DNA from: Thermosediminibacter litoriperuensis
GTDB taxonomy: Bacteria; Bacillota; Thermosediminibacteria; Thermosediminibacterales; Thermosediminibacteraceae
Assembly (NCBI RefSeq): GCF_008124715.1
Contig: NZ_VNHO01000016.1
Location: forward strand, 1 to 53,082
Length of the DNA stretch: 53,082 nt
Direction: 5' to 3'
Under the pieces are notes generated by a model, which ran no database searches, was not told the origin of the DNA, and worked only from the letters and a program-made list of their open reading frames with translations. Made by a program: the position numbers and the translations under genes. Each line of letters begins with the position of its first letter. The first letter of the stretch is position 1. Below, piece after piece: positions 44,752 through 53,082 of this stretch.

Positions 44752-45921
44752 ATGCAGGTATTAGTGCTTGTTGCAGCGGTGACCGCCGCTCTCGGGATAT
44801 CGTATTTTTGGAGCGCATTTAGTGTTAAAGGGCTGGAATTCAATCACCGGTTTGAGAAAGAGCGGGTGTTTTTCGGTGATACGGTAAATTACATACAGGA
44901 ATTAACAAATGTCAAAATCCTTCCGCTTCCCTGGATAAGGGTAGATACCGAGGTGCCTGCGGCAATAGAATTTTTGAAAGGAAATTTAGCCCCCCACCAC
45001 AGGGCTGATAAGAAAATCTTGAGCGGGCTGTATTCACTATTATGGTACCAGAAAGTGCGGAGAAAATATCCGGTTTATTGCCGTAACCGCGGAATTTTCG
45101 CCTTGGGACCCGGGATTTTAAGTACGGGAGACGTGTTTGGTTTCTTCAATAAAGAAAAATCCCTGGGTTCCACTGCCAGGCTGATAGTATATCCCCGGAT
45201 AGTCGACGTTGCAGTGGTAGAAGGCAGGCCGGACATCACCCTTTCGGGTGTCAGCGGCCGCAAAACGCTTTTAACAGATCCTTTTTACTTTACCGGCACA
45301 AGAGACTATGTGCCGGGAGATCCGCCGAAAGATGTGGAATGGAAGTCCACGGCTAAACTTGAAAGGCTCAGGGTGAAAGTTTACGACTCCAGCTTCACAA
45401 AGAAGATTTGCATACTGCTAGATGTGAACACCTTTGAAATCGCCTGGGAAGGAATCGATCCCGAACTGTCGGAATTCCTGGTAATGCTGGCGGCGTCAAT
45501 TTCCAAGAGAGCCCTGGATCAGGGCTGCCAGGTGATGCTTGCCAGCAACGGAAGGATGATTTCCCCCGATAAGGATACCGATTTAATAACGTTAATACCT
45601 TACGGTTCGGGTTCGATGCACCTGAGGACGATCCTGGAGTGTCTTGCCCGCCTTTCAAATTACAGCATATTCAAAATGGAAGAAATGATGCCCGGAACCC
45701 TGGGAATGTTAAAAAAAGGCAGCAAGGTAATATACATAACCGGCAGCTGGGGCAAGAACGGTGAAAAGGTCGTTAAATTGCTGCAAAAAATGGGGATGGA
45801 TGTGGCCCTGGTTCTGGCAGGAAGAAAGAACGCAGAGCTAAAAGGGCCCGAAGGTGTCCTCACGTATCATGCGTTCGGGGAGGAAGTATGGCGTGAAATT
45901 TCCCTCATCCGATTGGTATAG
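44752..45921 (+). CDS. DUF58 domain protein (MoxR partner)
   Basis: 389 residues. One N-terminal membrane segment (VLVAAVTAALGISYFWSAF; only one span instead of the usual two is clear), a beta-rich region, and then the diagnostic DUF58 motif RDYVPGDPPKDVEWKSTAKL at about 183-202, followed by a von Willebrand-like fold (KICILLDVNTFE). The VWA-like Asp is present. It is anchored at the membrane and presumed to act with MoxR. ATG 44752 has no strong ribosome site. Confidence 0.9.
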   Translation: MQVLVLVAAVTAALGISYFWSAFSVKGLEFNHRFEKERVFFGDTVNYIQELTNVKILPLPWIRVDTEVPAAIEFLKGNLAPHHRADKKILSGLYSLLWYQKVRRKYPVYCRNRGIFALGPGILSTGDVFGFFNKEKSLGSTARLIVYPRIVDVAVVEGRPDITLSGVSGRKTLLTDPFYFTGTRDYVPGDPPKDVEWKSTAKLERLRVKVYDSSFTKKICILLDVNTFEIAWEGIDPELSEFLVMLAASISKRALDQGCQVMLASNGRMISPDKDTDLITLIPYGSGSMHLRTILECLARLSNYSIFKMEEMMPGTLGMLKKGSKVIYITGSWGKNGEKVVKLLQKMGMDVALVLAGRKNAELKGPEGVLTYHAFGEEVWREISLIRLV

Positions 45922-47188
45922 GGTATTGAAAATAATACTTTTTTACGGTGTCAACTGTTTATTCGCCCTCATTGTGCTGTCGGTATTTAGGCAGTACGCT
46001 CCTGAAGGCGTGCTTTTGCCGGCCTATGAAGTCTTATTATGGCTTTTAGCAGGGCTTCTTTTTAATACCGCTTATTACAGGTTCGAGAGTCTCAAAAAAC
46101 CGCTTTTCATATCGGTGCTGGTCTTAATAACGGTCTTAAAAATCGGCTCCGGTTATTACGAACTGGTTGTCGCTTTTTTTTGCTTCATCCTCGGAGCGGG
46201 GCAGGGCAGCTGGGTGCCGCGCCATTACGAGCTGATGGCAGGGATCAGGCAGTATACACTTTTAATTCTTTTGTGCCTCCTTTTTTATAAAGACCAAGGA
46301 AAAACCGGTGAACTGCTTTTGCTGCTTACCAGTTATATTTTAATTTCGCTCATAGCGCTCTCCACCTATAATATGGAGACCCTTTCTTCCCGGATCTCTA
46401 AGAAAAGATGGCTGCTAACGACACTTATTATTTCCTTATCGGCGGTGCTTATTAGTCTGCTTTTTGTGGAATTTGTAGACCCGGCCTATGTTTCAGCTTT
46501 CTTTAGCCTCTTAAAGGGCATTTATTTCGCTCTGATAGATATTGTGTTGAAGATACTAACTCCCTTGATGGCCCCGATTGTTAGCACCCTGAGTTTTATT
46601 ATTTCAGCCCTCTTAAAACGCTCGCGGATCAGGGGGTTTCAAGCCGGATCAGGAGAAGCGGGTGAACGAGGTGCTCCGTATGAATATGAAGAATACGTCA
46701 TGCCGGAAGGTCTGGAAATTATTTTAAAAATAGCCGGTTTTATACTCGTCATACTAGTATTTGCAACACTTATCCTGATAGTGCTTAAAAAGTACACCCC
46801 TTCTGATAAAAAAGACTTTGCGGAAGACGAAAGAGAACCGGTATTCAAACCCGGATCTATTAAAAACAGTCTTTTGCAGCTGATTTTAAAGGCTGGCAGG
46901 GTATTGAATTCTTATACGAGAATTGCCTACGGGGATTCACTCACTGGAAAAATAAGGAGAATTTATGTGCAGATCCTCAAAGAAGCAGCGAAAAGGGGAT
47001 ATTATAGAAATTCCTCCGAGACGCCCCTCGAATACATGCCCCGGCTAAAAAAGGCGTTTGAAGATGCCGGGGGTTTTGTAGAGAGAATTACGCTGCTTTA
47101 CCAAAGGGCCAGGTACTTTCCCGGTTCCGTATCCCCTTCTGATGTGGAAGAAATGAAAAAATTAGTTAAGTCCCTGCTTTCTAAATAA
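45893..47188 (+). CDS. Membrane protein with C-terminal DUF4129
   Basis: 431 residues from GTG 45893, which has GGGGAGGAAG 6 nt upstream and overlaps the DUF58 gene by 29 nt. About seven spans occupy residues 1-220 and one more about 285-305. The end (GKIRRIYVQILKEAAKRGYY, TPLEYMPRLKKAFEDAG, VERITLLYQRARYFPG) is the DUF4129 domain, normally fused to or next to a transglutaminase-like domain. No transglutaminase motif is present here. This completes a MoxR-DUF58-DUF4129 set. Confidence 0.8.
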   Translation: MKFPSSDWYRVLKIILFYGVNCLFALIVLSVFRQYAPEGVLLPAYEVLLWLLAGLLFNTAYYRFESLKKPLFISVLVLITVLKIGSGYYELVVAFFCFILGAGQGSWVPRHYELMAGIRQYTLLILLCLLFYKDQGKTGELLLLLTSYILISLIALSTYNMETLSSRISKKRWLLTTLIISLSAVLISLLFVEFVDPAYVSAFFSLLKGIYFALIDIVLKILTPLMAPIVSTLSFIISALLKRSRIRGFQAGSGEAGERGAPYEYEEYVMPEGLEIILKIAGFILVILVFATLILIVLKKYTPSDKKDFAEDEREPVFKPGSIKNSLLQLILKAGRVLNSYTRIAYGDSLTGKIRRIYVQILKEAAKRGYYRNSSETPLEYMPRLKKAFEDAGGFVERITLLYQRARYFPGSVSPSDVEEMKKLVKSLLSK

Positions 47189-47226
47189 ATCCAATAAAAT
47201 AAACAATGCGTTAGGAGGTTTCCTGT

Positions 47227-48345
47227 ATGAAGATTTACGACCTGCCCACCCCGGTATTCCTGGTAGACCTGGATATCCTGGAGAGGAACATCAGGGAAGC
47301 GGCAGAACTCGCCCGCGATTACGGCAAACGCCTCTGGCCCATGGTCAAGACCCATAAGAGCACCGAAATAGCCGAGATGCAGAAGGCCGCCGGTGCCGAA
47401 GGTTTCCTGGTGGGGACTCTGCTGGAAGCGGAAAGGCTCGTAGAAAAAGGTTTTACCGATATCATGCTGGCATACCCGGTGGCGGGAAGGGAGAACCTGA
47501 AGAGGGTTGTCCGGTTAGCCCAAAAGGCGCGCATCATTCTGAGCATAGATTGTGTGGAAGTTGCGAGGGAGATTACTTCCGCCCTTGAGGAGAACGGTAT
47601 CCAGCTTGAATACCTCATGATAATAGACAGCGGTCTTCGGAGGTTTGGAGTCCTGCCGGAAGATGCGGTCGGGCTTGCGCGGGATTTGGCCGCCTTCCAA
47701 GCCCTGAAGCTGGCCGGCATTGCAACCCACCCCGGCCATGTTTACGGCGCTAGCGAGTCCGAAGAAGTGGATGAAATAGCGCGCCAGGAAGCAGGTGCCC
47801 TGAAAACTGCCGCCGGTATTCTCGAAAAGGAAGGCTTTAAGGTCGAGATCGTTGCTGCAGGTAGCACACCTACTTTCCGCCATGCCGTGAAGGACGAGAG
47901 GATAAACGTGCTCAGGCCCGGAAACTACGTGTTTTACGACTGCATCCAGGCAGCCCTGGGAGTAGCTCCCCTTGAAAAGTGTTCTTTCACCGTAATGGGC
48001 ACTGTAATCTCCAAGCCGAGACCAAAAAACCTGATCATCGATGTGGGCAGCAAGTGCCTAGGCCTTGACCGGGGAGCCCACGGCATTTCGCTGGTGAAGG
48101 GTTTCGGTGCTGTTGCAGGTCATCCCGAACTGACTTTAGTCAGCCTGTCGGAGGAAGTGGCCAAGGTGGAGGTCGAAGGGGAAACGTCGTTGAGGGTAGG
48201 GGACCGGGTGCGGATAATCCCCAATCACGCATGCGCCGCCTGCAACATGACCAGCTACCTGGTGGGCTGCAGGGGTGAAGAAGTGGAGAAAATAATTGAA
48301 GTGGATATGAGGAACGGCACGTGGAAACCTGAAGTTTTTATTTAA
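47227..48345 (+). CDS. D-threonine aldolase/D-serine dehydratase-like PLP enzyme
   Basis: 372 residues with the alanine-racemase fold. The PLP Lys is in PMVKTHKST (Lys41), with the barrel motifs MIIDSGLRRFGV and ATHPGHVYG. The C-terminal metal site NHACAACNM supplies His and Cys as in metal-dependent D-threonine aldolase and D-serine dehydratase. It probably cleaves or dehydrates a D-3-hydroxy amino acid. ATG 47227 follows GGAGG at 47215-47219. It is separated from the DUF4129 gene by 38 nt without a terminator. Confidence 0.85.
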   Translation: MKIYDLPTPVFLVDLDILERNIREAAELARDYGKRLWPMVKTHKSTEIAEMQKAAGAEGFLVGTLLEAERLVEKGFTDIMLAYPVAGRENLKRVVRLAQKARIILSIDCVEVAREITSALEENGIQLEYLMIIDSGLRRFGVLPEDAVGLARDLAAFQALKLAGIATHPGHVYGASESEEVDEIARQEAGALKTAAGILEKEGFKVEIVAAGSTPTFRHAVKDERINVLRPGNYVFYDCIQAALGVAPLEKCSFTVMGTVISKPRPKNLIIDVGSKCLGLDRGAHGISLVKGFGAVAGHPELTLVSLSEEVAKVEVEGETSLRVGDRVRIIPNHACAACNMTSYLVGCRGEEVEKIIEVDMRNGTWKPEVFI

Positions 48346-48563
48346 TTAAAATACTTTTTTATCCTGCGCTGCAGGGCAAACCGGCTTATACCCAGAAGCT
48401 CTGCGGCTTTTGTTATATTCCACTGGGTCCTTTCAAGGGCGTCTTTTATATGCCGGCAGTTAAGGGAATCATAGATCCTGAAACGTACCAGGCCGTCTGA
48501 AAGTTCGTGAGGTCTTGAGAAAAAGATGTTTTGAATACTGTATACATATTCAAAACGGTACAA
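48342..48563 (-). pseudogene. Orphan Fis-type HTH, remnant of a sigma-54 activator
   Basis: The last 35 codons read IKDALERTQWNITKAAELLG and then ISRFALQRRIKKYFN, the C-terminal Fis/HTH_8 domain of sigma-54-dependent activators. The upstream part (FEYVYSIQNIFFSRPHELSD) is not an AAA+ domain. The open frame starts only at a TTG at 48563 without a ribosome site and is limited upstream by a stop. It is best seen as a gene fragment, although a free small HTH protein cannot be ruled out. It overlaps the end of the upstream convergent gene by 4 nt. Confidence 0.6.
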
Positions 48564-48645
48564 CCAAAAGAAGGGTTCCGTAATCTTTTAGCGAATTATT
48601 AAATAAATATATTAGTGCAATTATTCACAAGAAAAGAGGGCTGTT

Positions 48646-48984
48646 ATGGGGGTCGTACCCGAACATGAGATTATCGTAACAGGCTATGCGAGGCTCCCCG
48701 ATGAAACCACCGCGCAGAAGCTGTATACCGTGGTAGGAGTTACCCTATTGATCGATGCCGGGACTTCGATCATAAAGGATGCGGATATTACCCTGGCGAC
48801 AACGGTGGCCAAGGACTTTTTCAGAAGGGTGGTGGTTGGGGGAAATATGGAAAAATTCGAGAGCATATTGAGAGTATTTGAAAACCAGTACTGGGGAACA
48901 GCTAAAAAATCAATTATTACAGCCCTAAAAATATGTTATTTGAAGTATAAGGAATATCTAAAAAGCGAAAATCGTAAAAATTAA
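48646..48984 (+). CDS. DUF3870 protein
   Basis: 112 residues. The chain HEIIVTGYARLPDETTAQKL, VVGVTLLIDAGTSIIKDADI and TLATTVAKDFFRRVVVGGN fits DUF3870, a small family found in anaerobes near amino-acid and CoA metabolism. ATG 48646 follows a weak AGAGGGCTG. The conserved VTGYARLP start and the DADITLAT core are intact. No activity is known. Confidence 0.8.
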   Translation: MGVVPEHEIIVTGYARLPDETTAQKLYTVVGVTLLIDAGTSIIKDADITLATTVAKDFFRRVVVGGNMEKFESILRVFENQYWGTAKKSIITALKICYLKYKEYLKSENRKN

Positions 48985-49045
48985 TATGGGTTAGGCCATT
49001 TATCTGCGGCGGTGAAAAGACCTTTCACTGGAAAAGCAGGTAATG

Positions 49046-49089
49046 TGCGGCCGTAGGTGGCGTTTTGTGCCACTGCGGCCGCATTTTTG
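49046..49089 (+). terminator. Terminator after the DUF3870 gene
   Basis: TGCGGCC (49046-49052) with GGCCGCA (49077-49083), and inside it GTGGC with GCCAC, followed by TTTTTGTTTT. Confidence 0.85.
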
Positions 49090-49128
49090 TTTTACTTTTA
49101 CATGAATATATTTCACGGGGTGATAAAG

Positions 49129-50628
49129 ATGAAAGCATCTAGTGAAAGGCTTCGTTTGAGAAGCCTCGAGGCCAAAATCATGACGGCCGAAGAGGCTGCA
49201 TCCCTCATCAAAGACGGTATGATCGTCGGTACGAGCGGCTTTACGCCGTCCGGGTACCCCAAGGAGGTCCCGATGGCCTTGGCGAAACGGGCCGAGAAGG
49301 AAAATATCAGGATAACTCTATATACCGGCGCCTCGGTAGGTGATGAACTGGACGGAATTCTTGCCAGGGCCGGCGCCATAGCCAAGAGAATGCCTTACCA
49401 GACCAATGACAGTATCAGAAAAGGCATCAATTCGGGCGAGATTGAGTTTGTGGACCTTCACCTGAGCCATATGGCTCAAATGATCAGGTGCGCTTTTCTG
49501 GGTAAGCTCGATGTGGCCGTAATCGAGGCCGTGGCCATTAGGGAAGACGGCGGCATAGTACCGGCCACCTCGGTGGGCAACAGCCCCGTTTTCGTAGAGA
49601 TGGCCGAAAAGGTAATAGTTGAGCTGAATGAGAGCCAACCCCTGGAACTGGAGGGAATGCACGATATATATACGCCGGAAAATCCTCCACACCGCAAACC
49701 GATACCCATTACCAGGACTGATGATAGGATAGGCACCACTTATATACCCTGCAATCCTGAAAAGATTGCTGCGATAGTCCTGACCAACAGGAAGGACAGT
49801 GTCAGACCCCTTGCTCCTGTTAACGAGTGTTCGCGAAAAATTTCCCAGCACCTTATCGAATTCCTGGACCATGAAGTTAAACGGGGCAGGCTTCCCAAAA
49901 AGCTGCTGCCGCTGCAATCGGGCGTAGGCAATATAGCCAACGCGGTGCTGAAAGGCCTTGTAGACTCGCCCTTTGAAGGACTTGAGTTTTATTCGGAGGT
50001 CATCCAGGATGCAGTGTTCGACCTGCTGGACAGCGGCAAGATGACCATAGCGTCTGGCACCTCGGTGACTCCTTCGGAAGAAGGGCTTGAGCGATTCTAT
50101 AAAAATATAAATTTCTACAGGGACAGGATCATACTAAGACCTCAGGAGATAAGCAACAATCCCGAGGTCATCCGCCGCCTGGGAATCATAGCCATGAACA
50201 CCGCCGTAGAGGTGGACATATACGGACATGTAAATTCCACCCATATAATGGGTACCAGCATGATAAACGGCATAGGAGGTTCTGGAGACTTCGCTAGAAA
50301 CGCCTATATGTCCATTTTCGCTACCCCGTCCACCGCCAAAAACGGTGCAATTTCCTGTATAGTTCCCAAGGTATCCCACGTGGATCACACCGAGCACGAC
50401 GTAATGGTGGTGGTTACCGAACAGGGCCTGGCGGACCTCAGAGGACTGAGTCCCAGGGAAAGGGCCAGGGAAATCATACAAAAATGTGCTCATCCTGACT
50501 ACAGGGATGCCCTCATGGAATATTACAAAAAAGCGATGGATATGACGGGTTCCGCCCATACACCGCATATACTCGAGGAAGCATTCTCCTGGCACATAAA
50601 CTTTCTGCGGAAGGGGAGGATGATATAA
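49129..50628 (+). CDS. Acetyl-CoA hydrolase/CoA-transferase family (succinate:acetate type)
   Basis: 499 residues from ATG 49129 behind GGGGTGAT. Two CoA-transferase domains; GFTPSGYPKEVPMALAKRA, LPLQSGVGNIANAVLKGL, and the catalytic Glu290 in EFYSEVIQD. Later IYGHVNSTHIMG, GSGDFARNAY and VVTEQGLADLRGLSPRERA fit the Cat1/AarC group, which moves CoA between succinate, acetate or propionate. Together with the transporter and methylmalonyl-CoA mutase that follow, it likely handles succinyl-CoA or propionyl-CoA. Confidence 0.9.
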   Translation: MKASSERLRLRSLEAKIMTAEEAASLIKDGMIVGTSGFTPSGYPKEVPMALAKRAEKENIRITLYTGASVGDELDGILARAGAIAKRMPYQTNDSIRKGINSGEIEFVDLHLSHMAQMIRCAFLGKLDVAVIEAVAIREDGGIVPATSVGNSPVFVEMAEKVIVELNESQPLELEGMHDIYTPENPPHRKPIPITRTDDRIGTTYIPCNPEKIAAIVLTNRKDSVRPLAPVNECSRKISQHLIEFLDHEVKRGRLPKKLLPLQSGVGNIANAVLKGLVDSPFEGLEFYSEVIQDAVFDLLDSGKMTIASGTSVTPSEEGLERFYKNINFYRDRIILRPQEISNNPEVIRRLGIIAMNTAVEVDIYGHVNSTHIMGTSMINGIGGSGDFARNAYMSIFATPSTAKNGAISCIVPKVSHVDHTEHDVMVVVTEQGLADLRGLSPRERAREIIQKCAHPDYRDALMEYYKKAMDMTGSAHTPHILEEAFSWHINFLRKGRMI

Positions 50629-50669
50629 AAGACCTTTATACCACCAAAAATTTTCAGGGAGGGATAAAA

Positions 50670-51830
50670 TTGGATGCATTTATCAGGAGCGTAATGGGGA
50701 ACAAATTCTTCATCCTGTTCGTGGCTACCGCTCTCGGCCTGATGATTGGAAGAGTAAAGATCAAAGGTATTAGCCTGGAGACCTCAGGCGCCCTTTTCGT
50801 GGGCCTTGTCTTTGGGGCTTTAGGCTACAAGATCGATAATGTGCTCTTCACCTTCAGTCTGGTGCTGTTCGTTTCGGCCGTGGGACTGCTGGCAGCCAAG
50901 GACATAGGAAAGGTCATAAAACTTTACGGACTGAAATTCGTAATGCTGGGGATAATAATCACCTTTTCCGGAGCCTTCGCCACTTACATCCTCACTTTGC
51001 TTCACCAGGGAAGTCTGGACCCCTACCTCGTATCGGGAACCTACACCGGAGCCCTCACCAGTTCGCCGGGCCTTGCCGCGGCGCTGGAGGCCACAAAGAA
51101 CAACCCGAATATAACCATAGGGCACGCCGTGGCATACCCCTTCGGCGTACTGCTGGTGATACTCTTCGTGCATCTGGCCCCGATCATTTTCAGAATAGAC
51201 GTTAAGAAAGAACTTGAAAAATACAGGATGGAAATGAAGCAGGGGGAAACCACCGAGAAGGCCAAAGGTGCGCCGGCTAATGAGAAGTTCAACCTGCTGA
51301 GCTACACCATAGTCCTTGCCCTGGGTATCATCATAGGCAACATTCCGATAAAAATACCAGGCATAGCGACACCTATAAAACTGGAAACCACCGGTGGAGT
51401 TCTGATCTCCGCGCTACTTTTGGGCTATTTAGGAAAGATAGGGCCGTTGAGCACCCGCATGTCCAAAGAAGTGCTGGCCACTTTTAGAGAACTGGGCCTG
51501 GCCTTCTTCCTTGCTATCGTTGGTATCGAGAGCGGCGCCGGCGTTGTGGAAGTGGTGAAGCAGTCCGGCGTCAGCCTGATGATAATCGGGTTTTTAGCGG
51601 GGGTTTTCGCCGAACTGGTCGGATTCCTGATTGGCAGGTATGTTTGGAAGATAAACTGGATACTCCTGGTCGGTGCCATATGCGGTGGTATGACCAGCAC
51701 GCCGGGTCTCGGAGCGGCCATCGACGCCACCGGTACCGACGAGGTTGCCACCGGTTACGGCGCGACCTATCCGATGGCACTTCTCTTCATGGTAATATGG
51801 ACCATACTGCTCCATACGATACTCGGGTGA
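50670..51830 (+). CDS. AspT/YidE-type membrane transporter without TrkA-C domain
   Basis: 386 residues, about ten spans in two repeats. Each repeat has a re-entrant motif: GALTSSPGLAAALEAT in the first and GGMTSTPGLGAAIDATG in the second, the hallmark of the aspartate:alanine exchanger family. The usual central cytoplasmic TrkA-C domains are missing; only a short charged linker (KKELEKYRMEMKQGETTEKA) joins the halves. TTG 50670 follows GGGAGGG. Its place between a CoA-transferase and methylmalonyl-CoA mutase suggests a dicarboxylate substrate such as succinate (inference). Confidence 0.88.
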   Translation: MDAFIRSVMGNKFFILFVATALGLMIGRVKIKGISLETSGALFVGLVFGALGYKIDNVLFTFSLVLFVSAVGLLAAKDIGKVIKLYGLKFVMLGIIITFSGAFATYILTLLHQGSLDPYLVSGTYTGALTSSPGLAAALEATKNNPNITIGHAVAYPFGVLLVILFVHLAPIIFRIDVKKELEKYRMEMKQGETTEKAKGAPANEKFNLLSYTIVLALGIIIGNIPIKIPGIATPIKLETTGGVLISALLLGYLGKIGPLSTRMSKEVLATFRELGLAFFLAIVGIESGAGVVEVVKQSGVSLMIIGFLAGVFAELVGFLIGRYVWKINWILLVGAICGGMTSTPGLGAAIDATGTDEVATGYGATYPMALLFMVIWTILLHTILG

Positions 51831-52080
51831 TTTAGTCAAAATTCCCCGCTGGACCGTTACAGCCCGCGCCGTCAATTTCAGCGGTTGATTTATACCGTTT
51901 ACCCCGGGGCTTTTCAGGTTTTCCCGGCATCCTGATTGCAACACTGAAGACTTCCGGCTGTATTGCTATGACCCACTTCGCCCGCTCCGGACAAATTTGC
52001 CGTCGGTCGTTTCGGGGTGCCGGGCATTTTTCTAAATCTCATTTTTCTAAAAAATCTTATAAAATGGAGGTATCGGTAAG
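51831..52080 (+). other. GC-rich 250-nt intergenic region before the mutase
   Basis: No reading frame of note. CCCGGCATCC (51923-51932) is matched by GGGTGCCGGG (52015-52024) with one G-U pair, and ATTTTT follows the second arm, so this could be a long-range terminator or a folded leader. Short internal arms CCGCTG and CAGCGG lie near 51857-51895. No cobalamin riboswitch core is recognisable. TATAAA at 52059 and GGAGGT at 52066 precede the mutase start. Confidence 0.45.
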
Positions 52081-53082
52081 GTGTTTGACAAGGAATCCCT
52101 CAAAAAACTGGAACAGGAAAAGACGAGATGGGAAAGCACAACAGTAGAAAAAGTCATAAAAAAGACCCCTGAGAGGTATGAAAAATTCTACACAGGCTCC
52201 AATATTGAAGTGGACCGCGTATATACACCATTAGATGTACAGGAAATCGACTACATGAAAGACCTGGGCTTTCCCGGTGAATACCCCTTTACCAGGGGAA
52301 TTCAGCCCACAATGTACAGGGGCCGCTTCTGGACCATGAGGCAGTATGCGGGCTTCGGCACCGCGGAAGAATCCAACGAAAGATACAAGTTTTTGCTGTC
52401 CCAGGGACAGACGGGCCTGAGCGTAGCTTTCGACCTGCCCACCCAGATTGGCTACGACTCCGACCACCCCATGGCTCAGGGTGAAGTTGGCAAAGTCGGG
52501 GTAGCCATCGACTCGCTGAAAGACATGGAAATACTGTTTGACGGCATACCCCTGGACCAGGTCAGCACATCCATGACCATAAACGCTCCTGCTGCGATAC
52601 TTCTTGCCATGTATATAGCCGTAGCGGAAAAACAGGGAGTGAGCGCTGACAAACTATCGGGGACCATCCAGAACGACATACTGAAAGAATACGTAGCCAG
52701 GGGCACCTACATATTCCCGCCGGAGCCCTCTATGAGGCTCATAACCGACATTTTTGAATTCTGCTCCAAGAACGTGCCCAAATGGAACACCATAAGCATA
52801 AGCGGCTACCACATAAGAGAAGCGGGAGCCACAGCGGTACAGGAAGTGGCCTTCACACTGGCCAACGGCATAGCCTACGTAGAAGCCGCCATAAAAGCCG
52901 GCCTTGACGTAGACAACTTTGCCCCGAGACTTTCCTTCTTCTTCAACGCCCACAACGACCTGCTGGAAGAAGTGGCCAAATTCAGGGCTGCGAGGAGACT
53001 GTGGGCACGGATAATGAAAGAACGCTTCAAAGCCAAAGACCCGAGGTCCATGATGCTGCGCTTCCACACCCAGACCGGGGGG
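52081..53082 (+). CDS. mutA: Methylmalonyl-CoA mutase large subunit, N-terminal part (cut by window edge)
   Basis: GTG 52081, behind GGAGGT at 52066-52071, opens a frame that stays open to the window end (334 codons). The start [13 protein letters not shown] leads into the barrel: [97 protein letters not shown]. These are the CoA-channel and active-site (Tyr in MYRG, His in GYH) motifs of the alpha/MutB chain. It isomerises succinyl-CoA and methylmalonyl-CoA with adenosylcobalamin; whether the B12 domain is fused or separate is not seen. Confidence 0.95.
   Translation, partial: MFDKESLKKLEQEKTRWESTTVEKVIKKTPERYEKFYTGSNIEVDRVYTPLDVQEIDYMKDLGFPGEYPFTRGIQPTMYRGRFWTMRQYAGFGTAEESNERYKFLLSQGQTGLSVAFDLPTQIGYDSDHPMAQGEVGKVGVAIDSLKDMEILFDGIPLDQVSTSMTINAPAAILLAMYIAVAEKQGVSADKLSGTIQNDILKEYVARGTYIFPPEPSMRLITDIFEFCSKNVPKWNTISISGYHIREAGATAVQEVAFTLANGIAYVEAAIKAGLDVDNFAPRLSFFFNAHNDLLEEVAKFRAARRLWARIMKERFKAKDPRSMMLRFHTQTGG

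Noticed and set aside
51831-52080. Cobalamin riboswitch before the mutase
   Set aside because: No B12-box core and no typical arm pattern could be found by eye.

Overview
The window reads as the chromosome of an anaerobic, probably thermophilic, low- to mid-GC Firmicute of the class Clostridia (Thermosediminibacter/Thermoanaerobacter-like). The support is Shine-Dalgarno-driven genes with frequent GTG/TTG starts, a CggR-controlled glycolytic operon, a membrane pyrophosphatase, superoxide reductase with a selenocysteine peroxiredoxin instead of catalase/SOD, TRAP transporters, and a methylmalonyl-CoA mutase/CoA-transferase block. The genus is an inference; no rRNA or tRNA gene is visible.

Layout. 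1-5.4 kb: the N-terminus of an IS30-type transposase at the left edge, then a TRAP transporter lacking its binding protein (DctM, DctQ), a SIS-domain protein and an amino-sugar pair (NagB-like deaminase, NagA deacetylase). The first ~3.3 kb is visibly A/T-richer than the rest. 5.6-19.9 kb: a ROK regulator followed by a large hexuronate catabolic cluster: TRAP DctP-DctQ-DctM, a metal-ligand-deficient M24-like protein, an IolB/KduI-family isomerase, UxaB, UxaA, UxaE, an IclR/KdgR-type regulator with a KdgR-like operator, KDPG aldolase, KDG kinase, and an FAH-family hydrolase. No UxaC uronate isomerase is visible. 19.9-24.3 kb: a leftward MacB/LolD-like ABC exporter (adaptor, permease, ATPase).

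24.5-31.9 kb is an accessory and stress stretch: a GNAT protein, small unknown proteins, a selenocysteine peroxiredoxin (in-frame UGA followed by a SECIS-like hairpin), superoxide reductase with a palindromic operator candidate, a thioredoxin-like remnant, a sensor-only Cache membrane protein next to deoC, a Gln-rich protein, a YflT-type stress protein, and sigma-54. 32-39.4 kb holds the central glycolytic operon gap-cggR-pgk-tpi-gpmI-eno, with a clear CggR double operator in its leader. 39.5-43.3 kb: a DUF4342 protein, SecG, membrane pyrophosphatase, the CrcB fluoride channel and a DUF190 protein.

43.3-47.2 kb: a sigma-A promoter, a fluoride riboswitch with its own terminator, a broken small reading frame, then a MoxR-DUF58-DUF4129 operon. 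This puts a fluoride switch in front of genes not normally tied to fluoride. 47.2-53.1 kb: a D-threonine-aldolase-like enzyme, an orphan Fis-type HTH remnant, a DUF3870 protein, then succinate/acetate-type CoA-transferase, an AspT-family membrane transporter and the N-terminal part of methylmalonyl-CoA mutase, which suggests succinate-propionate interconversion.

The features that most deserve follow-up are the fluoride riboswitch upstream of MoxR/DUF58, the Sec peroxiredoxin whose resolving cysteine position is Ala, and the hexuronate cluster without UxaC but with two enigmatic enzymes.
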